Assembly (NCBI GenBank): GCA_029747015.1
Contig: JAKOGI010000442.1
Coordinates: forward strand, 286,001 to 350,000
Length of the DNA: 64,000 bases
Direction of reading: 5' to 3'
From: Carnegiea gigantea
Taxonomy: Eukaryota; Streptophyta; Magnoliopsida; Caryophyllales; Cactaceae
Part shown: piece after piece, positions 35,392 to 47,892 of the stretch
Position numbering within the stretch: position 1 is the first letter of the stretch
How the letters are laid out: every line of letters begins with the position of its first letter
The notes under the pieces: generated by a model
The model's database searches: none
What the model was told of the DNA's origin: nothing
Seen by the model: the letters and a program-made list of their open reading frames with translations, nothing else
Program-made: the position numbers and the translations under genes

Positions 35392-36776
35392 GGCATGACA
35401 CACCAAAGAATTCCTAAGATCCAAATCATGCCTAGGATTCCATTCAAGGATTGGGAGATCAAGGTAACCAGATTACACTCAGCCAGATTCAATCCTTATT
35501 CTCCTACTCCAAGCCAGAATTGAATACCGTTTGGATGGTATGATTCTGGGAGTTTCCAAGACCTCTTACGGGGAAATCCTAGTTTTGTGGACTTTGTAAG
35601 AAGTCTACTTTCATGTAGGGAACTCAATTTTGGCCTATGTCATAGGCATTTTGTTATGTTGGTCCAAAACATTGAACATATACTGGGAAGTTCCAATTTA
35701 CATATCTTAAAAGATTACATGGAATTACCACCTAAAACCTAATTTAGGGCCAGAAATTTTACTGGGATGCTAGCCAACATCCTAAGGTATAAAGTTATAA
35801 AGAGAAATCCAAATCATGACTAGTTCTTCATGTAGTTCTAACTACATTTTCTGAACCGTTGTAGTTTGAGGCTATTCCAGATCCTATTTAATTTTCTGGC
35901 TGTTTCCCTCACATGAACTTGATTTAAGGTTGACTTCTATATTTGGCATGATCATTAATATCCTAAGGGACCATGATATACATCAAAATTAGCCTAAGGC
36001 AAGTATAGGTTAGGGAACCACCTTGACCAATTTCAGTGATTGTCTGGGCTCGTTAAGCTTAAATAAGTTGTTTTGACTTTGCCTGAAGTTTTCCTTAATC
36101 AAGGGGGTTTGCTCGCCTACTAGCTTGGTTCCTTAGCTACTTGGATGACCAAGAACATCATAATCACTGCCGTTACAGCTTTGGCAGCCCACTTGGCCAA
36201 TTGGCCTTGGAAGTGATGGTTGTGCTCTCAGATTGAATGGCCGCAAAGTGCAATCCGTAGCCTACCTTTTCTCTCTCCAACATGTTTGAGTGGCTTGCTT
36301 AGGGTTAATCAATCATGTTTTATTCCTTATTATCTTTAAAGATATTGTATTAGCCACACTCATATTTGTAGTTAGCTTAAGCTAAAACTGTTTTGCAAAA
36401 TAGTTCAGTTAAGCCCGACTGATTAAGCTTAGGTGCTAGGTTCCTTGCTTGCTAGCATAGGGACGTGTATATATACTAGCTAGGCTACTTGTTCAAGGAT
36501 GGAATTGAGGAATGAAAACCTTCATTTTTGAGTTTCAACTCAAACACATTTAAATCTCTCTTTAATCAATTAGAATTGGTTGTTAACTAGAATGGATTCC
36601 TTTAATTCGAATCTGCTAGCTTAGCCTTTAGGATTTGGAGGGTGGATTCAGTTTGGGTGGTTGCTAGGCTTCATGCCATTCATATCCCCCTATTTTTGTT
36701 CTAGGCCATTGTTGTTTTTCCACCCAAGTCAAGAACAGATTGCAAACCATTCTCATTGCTTATGGCTAATACATCA
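35384..36776 (+). mobile_element. 3' LTR of the chromovirus-like gypsy element
   Basis: A 1393-bp LTR defined on the left by the polypurine tract and on the right by TACATCA (36770-36776), the exact reverse complement of its first seven bases TGATGTA. The pol stop codon is the TAG at 35389-35391, so coding sequence runs six bases into the LTR. No second copy of the LTR is in the window, so the right boundary rests on the inverted ends alone. A CTAGCTAGGC stretch with TATATATACTAG (about 36466-36490) might be promoter DNA, which I cannot confirm. Confidence 0.7.
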
Positions 36777-38406
36777 GACTTTTCAAAAGATTTTCAAAAT
36801 GGATGATGGGAATCAAGTTCAATGACGTCCCAAGTCCAAGGAGTTCTAAGTAATGCTTATAGTGGGAGAGATTGCAAAGAAAGCCAAGACGTCTTTCACC
36901 CGGGTCTTTCCAAAAAAAGGCCCAACTTTATAACCTTAGTTGCCTAACCTTTGGGTGAACCTAGGTTTAGTTTAATGCATCTATCCTTTAAATTAAGAAG
37001 TTTTCTTTACAAACAAGAAAATTTGAAGCCATCAGGATTTGCCCACTCAAGTACCCATACAAAGTCAAATAGTCCAAGCAGCCCAAGTGGGCAGTTTCAA
37101 CCCAGTTTTAAGAGTTTAATTAATCCAAAGAAAACCTCACTTAAAGCCTACTCTTTTGGGTTGGAACTCTAAAGTTCCAACTCCTAGTTTCTTTAAACTC
37201 TTTCCAGCTCTTTCCAACTCTTTCCAACTTCTTTCCAACTCCTTCTAGTTTCTCCCAACTCTTTCTAGCTCTTTCCATTTTGGTTAAAGCTTTCATTATA
37301 ATGCTTATAATTTTTTTTTAAAAACAAATCTACAGATTATAGAAATGTATCTTCATTCATATTGTTTCAACAAAAGAATGAGCGGTTTCAATAATAGTAA
37401 TTAGAATTCCATTGATAATTTTTTATCTCAATAAAAACTGCTAGACCAGAGCATAATTCTTGAATTTATACCCCTTAAAAATTTCAATAGTGTTGGACAA
37501 TAATTATGCTACAGACCCGAGATTGTAGACTCAGTGATATGGTGTGATTTGGATTAAGCAAAATTTATCTTTTTAAAAAGATAGTCATGAAAATAGGAGG
37601 TTAGAGAAGTAAACAAAAATGTCATCTATAGTAGTTTGATCGTAGACCAATAATTACCTAATAACTTGCGGAAAAAAAGGAATTAAAAGTTGAAACCTAG
37701 ATGATGTGAATGATGCGGCAAAAAAACTTAATGGTTGTGCTAAATGAATTTTGAAAAACAAACTTAATTAATTGGACCACTTTCCATTAATCAACACAGA
37801 CGATTTTTATACAAACAATGTAAGATATAGAAAGTGTGATGCATGCTATGTAGCTTTCGTTCATGTAGGCATGGCTCATTAGGGTTTATGGCTTGTGTAC
37901 TTGTCTTATATCTTCTGCCCCGCTGCCCTCCAAACCCCCTATTTATTTCCCTCTAGAAAATCCCTTTTTTTTATTTTTTCCTCCCAAAATGTAATTGTAC
38001 ATATATATCTATCAATTAAAATTTGAGTTGTATCTTGTGATTTTCATTTGCTTCTCCTTTTAGGTCAGTGCCTAACACATCTATTTTCACCCCTTTAATT
38101 ACTTTGTCTTTTTTTCAATAATGAAACCTCATAATTGCTTTGTTCTAATTCAATTCACTAATTTCAATCTCCAACACCCCAATAATGAAGAATTGGGTTG
38201 CGTATTCACCCAGGTTACTGCCTATAACTTTTTTCTTTTGTTTGCTAGGTTGCTTTATTCTAATTGCATTAACTCAATCTCCAATTCCTTTGTAATTACT
38301 GTTGTATCCTGATTACTTAGATTACAAAGCGTCGAAGATTGTAATTTAGCTATTTTCATGATTTTATATGTTTTTGGTGCAATTTATGCTCTTTGATGTC
38401 CAAGTG
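36777..38406. other. Spacer without recognisable genes
   Basis: AT-rich sequence with short frames only (36951-37172 and 38121-38312) that show no motif. It includes a pyrimidine-rich repeat at 37198-37277 and ends at the copia LTR. It may be host DNA or an eroded element. Confidence 0.5.
37198..37277. repeat. Short tandem repeat of CTCTTTCCA-type units
   Basis: About eight imperfect copies of a 9-11 base unit such as CTCTTTCCAA, CTTCTTTCCAA and CTCTTTCTAG, all pyrimidine-rich on this strand. Confidence 0.85.
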
Positions 38407-38635
38407 CGAAAAATCACAAACAATTTTTGAAGGAACAAAGAAAACTTATGACAAAGTGTTGTATATTTCTTTTCCCTTGCCTTATTCACAACCATGATCA
38501 TTGCATATATACATCAACATACACAGCCCACACCCTAGATATAACTCCTAACTTGCTGCCTAAGTTTCTACCAAATGATATAATATTTGGAAATATTAAC
38601 AAATCCTAAAATATTACATATTTTGTTTGCTAGCA
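38407..38635 (-). repeat. Left (3') LTR of the copia element
   Basis: Matches 50423-50637 over its whole length (shared text such as CTAAGTTTCTACCAAA and ATATTTGGAAA). It has about 17 extra bases near 38440. Its first base pair is CG where TG is expected, a likely C/T change. Confidence 0.9.
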
Positions 38636-38646
38636 CTCCCCCTAAA
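38636..38646 (-). promoter_or_regulatory. Polypurine tract of the copia element
   Basis: On the minus strand TTTAGGGGGAG immediately precedes the LTR, the classical plant copia form. Confidence 0.92.
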
Positions 38647-38960
38647 GTTGGAGCGTGCAAATCAACAATGCCTAACTTGCCCATTAGCCAATGAAATTGT
38701 TCCTTCCTGAGAGCCTTAGTGAATATGTCTGCCAATTGACAAGGTGATGATACATAATTGATCGCAAGATCTCTAGATGTAAGATATTCTTAAATAAAGT
38801 GACAGTCATTCTCAATATGTTTTGTTGTCTCATGAAAAAATGAGATTTTTTGCAATATGTAATGCTACCTGATTATCACAATGTAACTTTATAGGCTTTT
38901 CTAAACTTACGCTAAGAAATCTACCTTCCTACTAAACGCCTATAGCGTGTGGGATCACCA
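38640..38960 (-). pseudogene. Copia RNase H, disabled
   Basis: Reading the minus strand with frame changes gives KPIKLHCDNQVALHIAKN (with a catalytic Asp), KTYE-type text for the ERTKHIE block, then SPCQLADIFTKALRKEQF and the typical GKLGIVDLHAPTL end beside the polypurine tract. Stops and shifts interrupt it. Confidence 0.85.
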
Positions 38961-39860
38961 AGAAGTGATCTACTAGCTTAAGTAAGCTTGTGGTTTATTT
39001 CCATTGGGAAGTCCACTGGCTTTGCGCCGAGGAGATAACTTTCATAAATAATTTTTAATGCATATTTTCTTTGAGATAGAACAACCCCATGGTCCTTTGC
39101 CCATTCAATGCCTATAAAGTTCTTCAAGGGTCCTAAATCCTTAATGTGAAAACAATAGTTCAAATATTCTTTGAACTCTTTACGAGCACTAGAGTTATGT
39201 CCAATAAGCACCAAATCATCAACATATACTAATAATGCGACATACACATCATTTTTCTTGTATGTAAATAAGGAGTAATTTGCATATGACCTCACAAATC
39301 CATATTACATTAATTTGGGTGAGAGTTTAGCGAACCATTAACGTGGTCCTTGTTTAAGTCCGTAGAGAGACTTATTGAGTTTACATACCTTGCTGGAACC
39401 ACGTGAACAAAAACCAGGTGGTAAGGTCATGTAAACGTCTTCATCTAAATCTTCATGTAAAAAGGCATTATTGATATCCATTTAGTGTAGCTCCCATCCT
39501 TAAGCCATTGCTACAGAAGGGAAACAACGAATGCTGACCATCTTAGCAATAGGGATAAATGTTTTATGATAGTCAAACCCTCCAGCCTGCTGGTCTCCTC
39601 ATATCACAACTCTTGCTTTGTAATGTTCGATGGACCCAGCTGAGTTGTATTTAACTCTGTATACCCATTTGGAATTTATGTGTTTGTTGCCAGGAAGAAA
39701 GTCTTCAACTGTCCAAGTCTCATTCAACTCAAGTGCTTCAATCTTTTTAGTTTTCACCTCCTATCATTTTTCATCTTGAACTGCTTCATGAAAGTACTTG
39801 GGCTCTACAATCTTGGTAATAGTAGCAAGATATTTTCTATGTGAATTAAAAAATTTTTGC
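38961..39860 (-). pseudogene. Copia reverse transcriptase, disabled
   Basis: Readable blocks from N to [70 protein letters not shown] as a decayed block (stop at the Leu/Gln before MDIN), [13 protein letters not shown], and an intact frame 39295-38978 with VALLVYVDDLVLIGH. The YVDD catalytic box is kept. Stops replace Trp or Gln codons at five or more places. Copia order (integrase before reverse transcriptase) is confirmed by the neighbours. Confidence 0.92.
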
Positions 39861-39869
39861 AAGTGACTT

Positions 39870-40329
39870 AATTTACTAAGGGATATGGTTAACCTGAGAA
39901 CACTTTTTTTGTGGGCTAGCAAAGGGTTTTCTTATGCTTGGGCTGAATAGTAGAGGTAATCCAGTAGTTGGCTAGGTGTCTTATTCTCCCTTCTTTCTTA
40001 ATCCAGATTTGTAGTTGGCTGGCCTACGTTCTCAACTTCTCTAGGCATGCTGCTCTCCCTTTTCGCGAACTCCATAGTAGGCTGGGATGGCTCATTTGCA
40101 CAAGGCCCAATGATAGAGGCAGGCTCTGCATATGCGTATTGCAGTGTGCTAGATTGGGCTGCATCGCTTGCTTCTGAATTGGGCTCCTCAGTTGAACTTT
40201 GCACAGGCTCTTCTTATGAACTTTGCATTGGCACTTCATGCTCATTAATACCTAGAGCAATGGTTTTTAAATCTTGCCATTCATCTTTTTCTATTTCTTG
40301 TTGTTTAACATAAGGAAATATTCCTTTAA
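39870..40329 (-). pseudogene. Linker between copia integrase and reverse transcriptase
   Basis: The low-conservation region that separates integrase and polymerase in copia polyproteins. Minus-strand frames 40204-39998 and 40245-40024 are Ser/Glu/Gln-rich and lack motifs. The long plus-strand frame 40047-40313 is its antisense shadow. Confidence 0.6.
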
Positions 40330-41110
40330 GAAAATTCACATCCACTTACAAAGATCTCTCTAGTTTTCAAATCATATACTTTCTATCCCTTTTACCCAGA
40401 GGAATATCCTACAAACATGCATTTCTGACTTTGTGGAGCAAATTTTCCTTCTTGTCTTTTATATTTGTGAACGTAACAGAAACACCCAAATACCTTTACA
40501 TGATCATATGTAGGCTTACCTGAACAAAATCTCATGCGGAGTCTTCCTCATCATGTAAAAATTCCAAAATAGCTGTGACGGTTCTCTCCTATCCTCCATT
40601 AGATATACCCAAGTTCCTCTACTTGAATCATGAACAATAGACAAGAAGTAATGTGTTTCGCATAATGATTCAACTCTATAAGCTCTCATGTGTCATAATG
40701 AATCAAGTCAAAACAATTTATAGCTTCAATGTCCCTTAAAGGGAAAGACAACTGAGTTTGTTTGCCTTACAACGCACATCACACACTTTATCACCATCTC
40801 TTTATTTGGAATTCCATTATTTCTGGAAAATAAAGATATAACTTTGCTTGGATGGGTGCTTCAGCCTTTGATGCCACAAATCACATGTTGATACTCTTTT
40901 GACTTCAAATTCTTCTAGTTCCACCTCCATAAAGTAGTAAACCCCTCTTCTTTGTTCGCCCACTCTAATCGTCATCCTCACAGAATGATCCTATATCACA
41001 TAAGGTTTATTAGTAAAAGTCACTACACAAAATAATTCAATCATTAAATTGCGCAATTGAAATTAAATTGGAATTTAAATCTGATAAGTGAATCACATCA
41101 CAAAGAGTTA
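40330..41110 (-). pseudogene. Copia integrase with a deleted catalytic core
   Basis: The minus strand starts with the GAG-pre-integrase/zinc region (CDLWHQRLKHPSKVISLF, then CVMC). It enters the core at HYFLSIVHDSSRGTWVYLME, which holds the first Asp. About 15 codons later it reads RKTPHEILF and then the C-terminal EGKFAPKSQKCMFVGY-like block (here RKICSTKSEMHVC in one frame). The second Asp and the Glu of the DDE triad are therefore missing through an internal deletion. Stops add to the damage. Confidence 0.8.
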
Positions 41111-41114
41111 TTTT

Positions 41115-41320
41115 CGAATTTAGTTGCACCAAACCACATCGCTATTTTCTTCATGAGGCATGCCGACGAGAATGGGTTGTTTTTCATAAACCTTGCTTAT
41201 TTTTCTAAAGTCACCTATCAGATGGTATGATGCACCACTGTCTAACAACGATACGTAATTAGTTGATAATTTTTTAAAACCCAGTTTCAGGGCCTTAATA
41301 AGGCTCAACAATTTTTGAGC
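41115..41320 (-). pseudogene. Copia protease fragment
   Basis: The frame 41311-41120 reads VSLLDSGASYHLIGD with the intact DSGA active-site motif, and PILVGMPHEENSDV for the following flap block. This is the retropepsin that processes the copia polyprotein. It is separated from its gag by the gypsy element starting at 41442. Confidence 0.88.
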
Positions 41321-41441
41321 TCGTTCTACTTACATTAATGGAATTATTGGGTATGAAGGACCTACTGCAGCCACCTTATGGTCCTCATCACTGACCTACA
41401 CCGAGTGAGCACCTGCCATTTCTCTTCCGCGCCTAGCTGCT

Positions 41442-42057
41442 TGACACGTTTGCAATTGTACAGGTGTTGTAGTTTAGTTCAAATATTGTTTCCAAAGAGA
41501 CCAAATGTAATCTATTGAGTTTTGACCCATTATAAAAGGCTAGGCAAACAAATTCCACCGGGTTGTTTCAACTATTACTATTTAGCTATCGGAAAATTTA
41601 ATCAAATTAAAAACATCTAGACAATTGTCTTGCCTAGTAAAGAGTTTGATCATTAGACTTAAATATGCACTTAACCTAGATCCAGATGATTCAATGGAGC
41701 GCAATCCAACTAAAAATTAAAATCTTTTCTTTTGAAACAAACTAAACTACCTAAACTGATCCAAATAACATTCTTTCAAATGTCCTTGTTTCTAGTCTTG
41801 GTTATAGATTTTTGATTGCTAGGATTATCTCTCAACAAACAATTCTCTTACAAGAATCATTAAATTAAGGTCTAACTTGTTATTTTAATAGTGAGTTTCT
41901 CCTTTCATTGCATAAATAATGAAAATTAAAGATGCAGCATCAATACTTTGGCTAACAAGTCCCTAGATTAAATAAAACTAATCACATATAATTGAAATCA
42001 ACATCATCTAAACTGGAGTTTTAGAAGATATTAGAAGCAAAGAAATGTTAGCAACAA
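41442..42057 (-). repeat. Left (3') LTR of the Athila-like element, truncated
   Basis: Starts TGACACGTTTGCAATTGTAC and follows the right LTR (47916 onward), with an internal gap, to TTAGCAACAA near 42055. After that the similarity stops, so the inner ~550 bases of this LTR and the polypurine tract are gone. Confidence 0.82.
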
Positions 42058-43189
42058 CTTTCACAAAAATACTCCTCACACCAATATATCTCAAATACAT
42101 AGAACCACCCCTTGTAGGTCGGCAATGCGAGAAAAGTATATCTAATAAGAAATATATATCAAATCCTTCTATTATTTTGCTTCTCTTTTTTATTCATCAT
42201 TCTTTTGCCTTTTTTTTCTTTTTTTTCGTTTGTTGATTCTTTTTTTTTCAAAGAGAATGATTATGGTAAGAGAAATTGTGCACTTTTCAATATGTTTTCT
42301 ACTAACTAAAAAAATTCAACCTGATTGACACCAAGGGAAATATCGCATAAATCCCTTATTGCATCCAAACAAACCACACCAAACACAAATGTCATTATCT
42401 AAAGACTACTCCAAATCACTAATGAAACTCTATAGTCTTGGCTAAAAAGGTAAGAGATATATTTGGTCAGGGTTCATTATTATAGGTTTGTATTAAAAAA
42501 AAAAAAAAACATTGTCAAGGCTCAAAGGGGGTAGCAAGGGATAAATCATACATAATGAGGGTGGCTATTTGGTTAATATAGCTCATAAGTTCAAAGAATG
42601 TCTCAATCATATTGCCTAATATGCTTGCAACATGTGATCTTGAACAATAGTCAAAGTAAGTTCTAGACATTTAAAATCTAGGAAAAGTCATACATGAAAA
42701 AGAATATAAGACTAAAATGATTAATTAGTCCAATCAAGCTCAAAATCTCAGGGGACAACTACCTAAACTCAACTAGGTCACTGGATGACATGTGCCAAAT
42801 ATTCATGTAAAGAATCATTCAATAATCGAATCGCAGTTAACATGACGGACAAAACATAAACCACATTTGAAAAATTTATAATCAAACATTTTATTCAGAA
42901 ATGGGCATAATAAAAAGGGTCAAAATAAGCCAAACTACTTAGTCTAAAGACTCATCATTGGAGAATTTTTTTTCATTTATTTTTTTATTATTTTTCTATT
43001 TATTTATGCTAACGCTAAAATGCAACTAAAAATTGAAAGTACCAAAATAAAACTAAAACTAAGAAAATAAACCTAAAAATAGAATGAAAAATGAAATGAT
43101 CGACTAAAAATGCAAACTACTCATAAATGCTTGACCTAAAATACAAACTACTCACACATCCACATAACATACACATAGTCACACACAAC
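42058..43189 (-). other. 3' untranslated part of the Athila-like element
   Basis: No gene visible. It contains A-runs (42487-42501) and AT-rich text. It sits between the truncated LTR and the region with the CAAGCATAGGGGAG sequence (minus strand, about 43190-43205), a common feature after the last ORF of Athila elements. Confidence 0.5.
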
Positions 43190-44960
43190 TCCCCTATGCT
43201 TGGACAAAGGATTGTCCTCAATGCAAGGACATAAGAATCAATGGGGAAGAAAAAGAAGAACTAAAAAGGAGCAAGAGGGGGAGAAGAATGAAGGTGGGGT
43301 TGAGAAATACGCCAGTCACACCAATCTCTAAACAATCTGTAAAGTCTTAAAGTATTCGTTCTGGGAAGCAATCATCCCATGGAGCTTATCATACTGCTCC
43401 TAAAGTCTTGAAATATAAGCTCAGAGGGATGCTTGCTTCTCATGGACTGACTAAAGGGTAGCATGCAAACTAGCACAATCAGAAGAGGATGACGGTTGGG
43501 ATGAACTAGAAGCCCTTAGGTAAGGAGGGGGATAAGGTGGTGTAGGTTGTGACAACTTGTCATCACCCAGTAAAAACTAAAGATTGTCCTAGTTCAAGAG
43601 AGTGGTTGAGTCAACGTTAGGGAGAGGCATGAGACGGTTCCCATGATAAATCCAGCAAACATGCCTCGTTCAAAAGCGACTAAGTTCAACAACTTGAAAC
43701 CAAGAACTCTATCGGTGGGGTTTGATTCTATTCCAACAAACCTAGCAAGGGGGTAATAAGGCCCCCAATCACAATCATTTCAGTAGAGCTAGTGGTCGCA
43801 CTATACAACTGATGGACTAAAAATGAACAGGGTTTAAGTTGGTTACCTTGAAGGATGCTATACAGCAAATACAATTCAAATAGGTGAGGCACGTTCAAAC
43901 TTTCCTACCTAGCAAATAGGCTACAAGTAAGTAATCTATGGGCTACTTGATTACAGGAGTTTCTAATAACTGTACCTTTAGAGTTGCTTGTACCATACCT
44001 ATAATCCCTATAAATGTCATCCCAAAAGCATTTGGGTTAAAATCTTTGGGGACATGGCGATAAGGTAAGTCCATACTTGGTGGAAAACCAAATACGCTAT
44101 TAAAAGCACTTAAATTAAGCTCACAAAACTCTTTACAGATAGAAGGAAATATATCCTTCTTGACAATAAGGGCCACTCATGACCTTACCATGTAATGTAC
44201 TCAAAAACTCAATAGTGAGGTCTCGATATGTGTGGTCCCTAATCTCTAAAAATTGAACCATACCTCCCCCAGCAAATAACCAATGTATGTGATCCAAAAA
44301 ACCAGTCAAGTTAAGAAATCTTAGTCATAGTAATGAGTAGCAACAACTAAGTTACTAATCAAAACATTATATCTAGGAATATGTTCAAGATGTGTTAAAC
44401 CAAAGAGGGTTAGGAATATTACCTTGGTTTCTTACGTTGTGGAGGTTTAGGAGGTCAAGGATGTGCATTGTGGCATTTGACTTGATACCCCTACCTCTTG
44501 AGTGGTGCTTGCCTTCTTCCTAGGTGTCATAGCAATGGAGAATGGATGGGTGTGAAAGGTCTAAACTCTGACTAAGTGGAAATGGGAAGAAAATTAGTAA
44601 AAAATGAAAACGCTGTGAAACAAAGGTGAATGGCAAGAAATATGGAGGAAAATGAGAAAAATGGGAAGAATGGAGGGTGAAGTTCGGTTATTGAAGGTTT
44701 GGGTATGAAAACCATAGAATGTGAGAGAAAGAAAGCAAGAAAAGGGAAATTTGAAGTAGATTTAGAGTGGAAGTGAAGAAACAACAGAAATTTAATGAAA
44801 AATAAGTAAAAATTAACGGTTTAGAAGTGGGTGGTTATGGAGGTTTTAGAGAGAGAAGGAGAAAGTTTAGAGAGAGAGTGAGTTGAAGGGTTGAAGAAGA
44901 TGAAATGTTTTCGAGTAAAAGAGCATGAAAAACTCTCGACCGAGGATGGAGAGACTCACC
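43190..44960 (-). pseudogene. Remnant of the post-pol ORF of the Athila-like element
   Basis: The minus-strand frame 44176-43943 contains CELNLSAFNSVFGFPPSMDL and VPKDFNPNAFGMT. This resembles the conserved block AFNxxFGxPP...PxxFNPNAFW of the ORF that follows pol in Athila and related elements, often called env-like though its function is unproven. Other pieces (44784-44572, Phe/Ser-rich) have no clear meaning. Many stops are present. A GAGGACAAT-type stretch (minus strand near 43213) marks its downstream end. Confidence 0.6.
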
Positions 44961-45060
44961 ATGGACAGTGGGATGCACCACGTACCATCCGTGGTGAGCT
45001 TTGGTTTAGCATTTTTCTAGAATTTCATGACTAAGACCCTACGGACTGAGTTAGGCACTA

Positions 45061-45309
45061 TTGGGGGTACATGGTGGCTGCTGGCTGGAGCGTCTAAAAC
45101 TCTCTCATTTTTTTTCCATGTTTTTTTCCTTCTCTTTCTTTTTTACCTCTTTTTCTCTCTTTTTTTTTCTTTTTTTAAAATTGAAAAACAAGAATTGCAT
45201 TATATACAATCAAAGAACAGAAAAACTAGGAAAGGAAAAACTTAAGTTGCCCCATAATAAGCACTCTTTTAGAGTCAGGAGCTCGACCGTCTCTTCTAGG
45301 AGGGCTTAG
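45061..45309. other. T-rich low-complexity tract
   Basis: TTTTTTTCTTTTTTT-type runs (45108-45176) create plus-strand frames of Phe/Ser/Leu. I see no real gene. It lies between the env-region remnant and the RNase H scrap. Confidence 0.6.
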
Positions 45310-45440
45310 GGTCAGAAAGAGTGTGGACAGTCAATTTGTCAATGGGTTCCCCAACACCTCCTGACTTTCCTTTATTACGCACCTTGAAGTCGAACTCTTG
45401 TACTAGAAGGTACCATCTCTAAACCCCGAGATGGAGGCCC
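45310..45440 (-). pseudogene. RNase H C-terminal scrap of the Athila-like element
   Basis: The minus strand reads RWYLLVQEFDFKVRNKGK, then a worn DKLTVHTL end. It corresponds to RWVLLLQEFDxxVRDKKGxENxVADHLSRL at the end of gypsy RNase H. The polymerase and integrase are missing on either side, so two deletions have left only this piece. Confidence 0.7.
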
Positions 45441-45586
45441 TTCTTTACCATCAAGTGTCGCTACCTATCATGTTCCATATACAAAACACATTTGTACTGA
45501 GAGCCATTAGATGGGCCACTACTAAACTCAACTCTTAAGTCAAAATCACACTTGACATCAACAATAAGAGGCATAAACTATACCAC

Positions 45587-46372
45587 TTAAGCATACATGT
45601 AATAATCGATCATGGAAACATCATTAGTAGCATATGGTTCATCCTTGGTTATGGTAGGTAGCACAGGTGCATTAAATTCCGCCCTAGCATAATCAAGGTT
45701 GAAGCCTTCAGAGGTAACACATTCAAACACAAAAGGGCCAACATGCCACCAATCATCAAATAAGCCAACCCCATAAAAATCCGAATCTTCTTCAGAAGTA
45801 GAAAAACGAGAGAGGAAATTTTTGTTTTCAAACAAAGCAAATTCAACATGACAATCTCCCACATGAAATGTTAATCAGCCTCTTCTCATATCAACTTTAC
45901 AACCTGAAGTGACCAAGAAGGGTCTCCCTAGAATAATCTACGCATACATGTCCACAACTATACCTAAGATGATAAAGTTATCAAGCACATAAAAATCACC
46001 TACTTTTACGAGAACATTCTCCAAAATACCCAAAGAGCACTTTGCAAAACCATCCTCGAATTAACATGAAATAGGTGTTAGTTGCAACTCAACCAAGCCA
46101 GGCTTCTAGGAAATAGAATGTGGCATAAGTCTAACACTTACACCTAGATCACATTAGGCCCCATCAATCGTCACCTTATCAACTATACAAGGAATAGAGA
46201 AGCTACCTAGATCTTTAAGCTTAGGGGCAAACTCTCCAGGTACCAACACATTACTCACCCCTCCAAAGGGTAGGATCTCAATCTCAATATTTTTCACCTC
46301 AGTCTTGGTTCTAGGCACCTGTTCGCCCTTGTTAAACTCCATATCCTTAGAATCCTCTAACCCTCTTTTCAA
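45587..46372 (-). pseudogene. Aspartic protease of the Athila-like element, disabled
   Basis: The frame 46372-46154 ends with FAPKLKDLGSFSIPCIV; after a stop comes CDLGVSVRLMP, the family active-site block (normally CDLGASINLMP). Further on, IILGRPFLVTSGC appears near 45930 and an acidic frame 45862-45587 follows. Order and motifs are those of plant gypsy retropepsins. Stops interrupt it at least three times. Confidence 0.82.
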
Positions 46373-46419
46373 GGTAACAAATTACACTGCTCATGGGGAT
46401 TCGACTCGGGCTTACTATG

Positions 46420-47786
46420 AAATCTACAAGGGGGTGTAGATGAAGAGGTAGCATGTTAGGCAATTTGAGCTTCCAATATCTTATTATGAGTAGTAAGCAC
46501 ATCAACCTTAAAGGCTAATTGGTTAATGTACTCATCTTGCTTTTGCTGTGCTAATAGAATGCTCTCCATCATATGCTCTAAATTGGATTTCTTAGGTGCT
46601 TTTTAAGGGTAAGGTGGTCTTTGAAATCCAGGGGGTGGTCCAAATTTCATTTGAGGCATAGTCGGGGTGTTAGACCTATAGAAGAAATTAAGGTGATTCC
46701 TCTAACCAAGATTATATGTGCTAGAGAATGGGTCATTGGTCAGTGTAGGGTTATAGGTATTGAGATAATTCCCTGAGTCCCTAGTATCTTGGGTAATTGG
46801 CCTCCCAACTTGATAATTCATAGTCAAATGATCAATAAACCCATATATTTCACATGATAGAGAAGGGGTACTTGAACTAATAAAATTAATATTCAATCGT
46901 CCTACCCTTTGAGATGGAATCCACTTTAGTGGAAAGCATAGAGATAGCATCAAGTCCTAACTTACCTCGACCCTCTTGGGTTGGCTGCTCTTAGTGGACC
47001 GCTGGTAGTTATTAACTTCCATTTCCTCAATAAGGTTGTAAGCCTCATCTTCCGTCTTGTTTACAAGAGTGCCACCTGTCCTCTTATGCATAGTAGAACT
47101 CACCGGTTGAGTGATTCCATTGTAGACGGCTTGCCATATCATCCATCGTTGGAGCCCATAATGTGGGCATAGCCTCAATAGGACCTTGAACCACTCCCAA
47201 GTTTCATATAGCTACTAGTCTTCCCTTTGAGCGAAGGTGGTGATTTGGTTTCTTAGACTTGCCATCATACTTGGAGGAAAGAATTTTGCAATAAAAACCT
47301 TGGTAAGCTTGTCCTATGTTATGAGGCATCCGGAAGGTAAAGAATAAAGCCAAGCTCTCGCCTTGTCCCTAAGTGAAAAGGGAAATAACCGTAATCGAAT
47401 GGCATTGGCAGAAACTCCATTGAGCTTCAATATATTGGACACGTCTAAGAATACCGAGAGGTATAAGTTGGGATCTTCTAACCAGGTGCCTCCAAATTGG
47501 GATTGCTGCACCATGGAAATAAGAGCTGGCTTGACCTCAAATTATGGGCTTACACGTTTGGTCGATCAATACTCGAGGCAATGCATTTGACTCCTGGGAC
47601 AACAAAATCCTGAAGCGTCCTTCTTTGCTCATCTCTTTCTCCCGTCATCGTTGAAGAGGCTTCTTGAGCTTTGTCTCTTTGCTCCTCTAACTTTAACTTC
47701 TTCTTCCTAGAGCGAAAAGTCCTTTCTATTTCCAGATTGAATTCAAACGGAAAAGGACTTCGCATATAAGTGGAGAAATCCTGCAA
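46420..47786 (-). pseudogene. Gag of the Athila-like element, disabled
   Basis: From N to C on the minus strand: a charged start (47786-47550); WLEDPNLYLSVFLDVSNILK and RLRLFPFSLRDKARAWLYSL (47514-47314), the core capsid-like domain; YNGITQPVSSTMHKRTGGTL and EDEAYNLIEEMEVNNYQ (47178-46957); then the zinc knuckle at about 46812-46858. The knuckle reads C-x2-Y-x4-H-x4-Y: the second and fourth ligands have changed from Cys (TGT) to Tyr (TAT). The protein would form the particle and bind RNA. The stop codons between pieces and the broken knuckle make it non-functional. Confidence 0.88.
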
Positions 47787-47892
47787 AGATCACCACAAAA
47801 CACTACAACTGTAAATCAAAATTATAGAGAAAAAGACAAATGTAAAAATGCCTAGTCAATCTAAATAAGCGACTTAATATCCACAAATTGGT

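Noticed and set aside
40047..40313. 88-codon plus-strand frame
   Set aside because: It lies antisense to the copia integrase-RT linker and has no motif.
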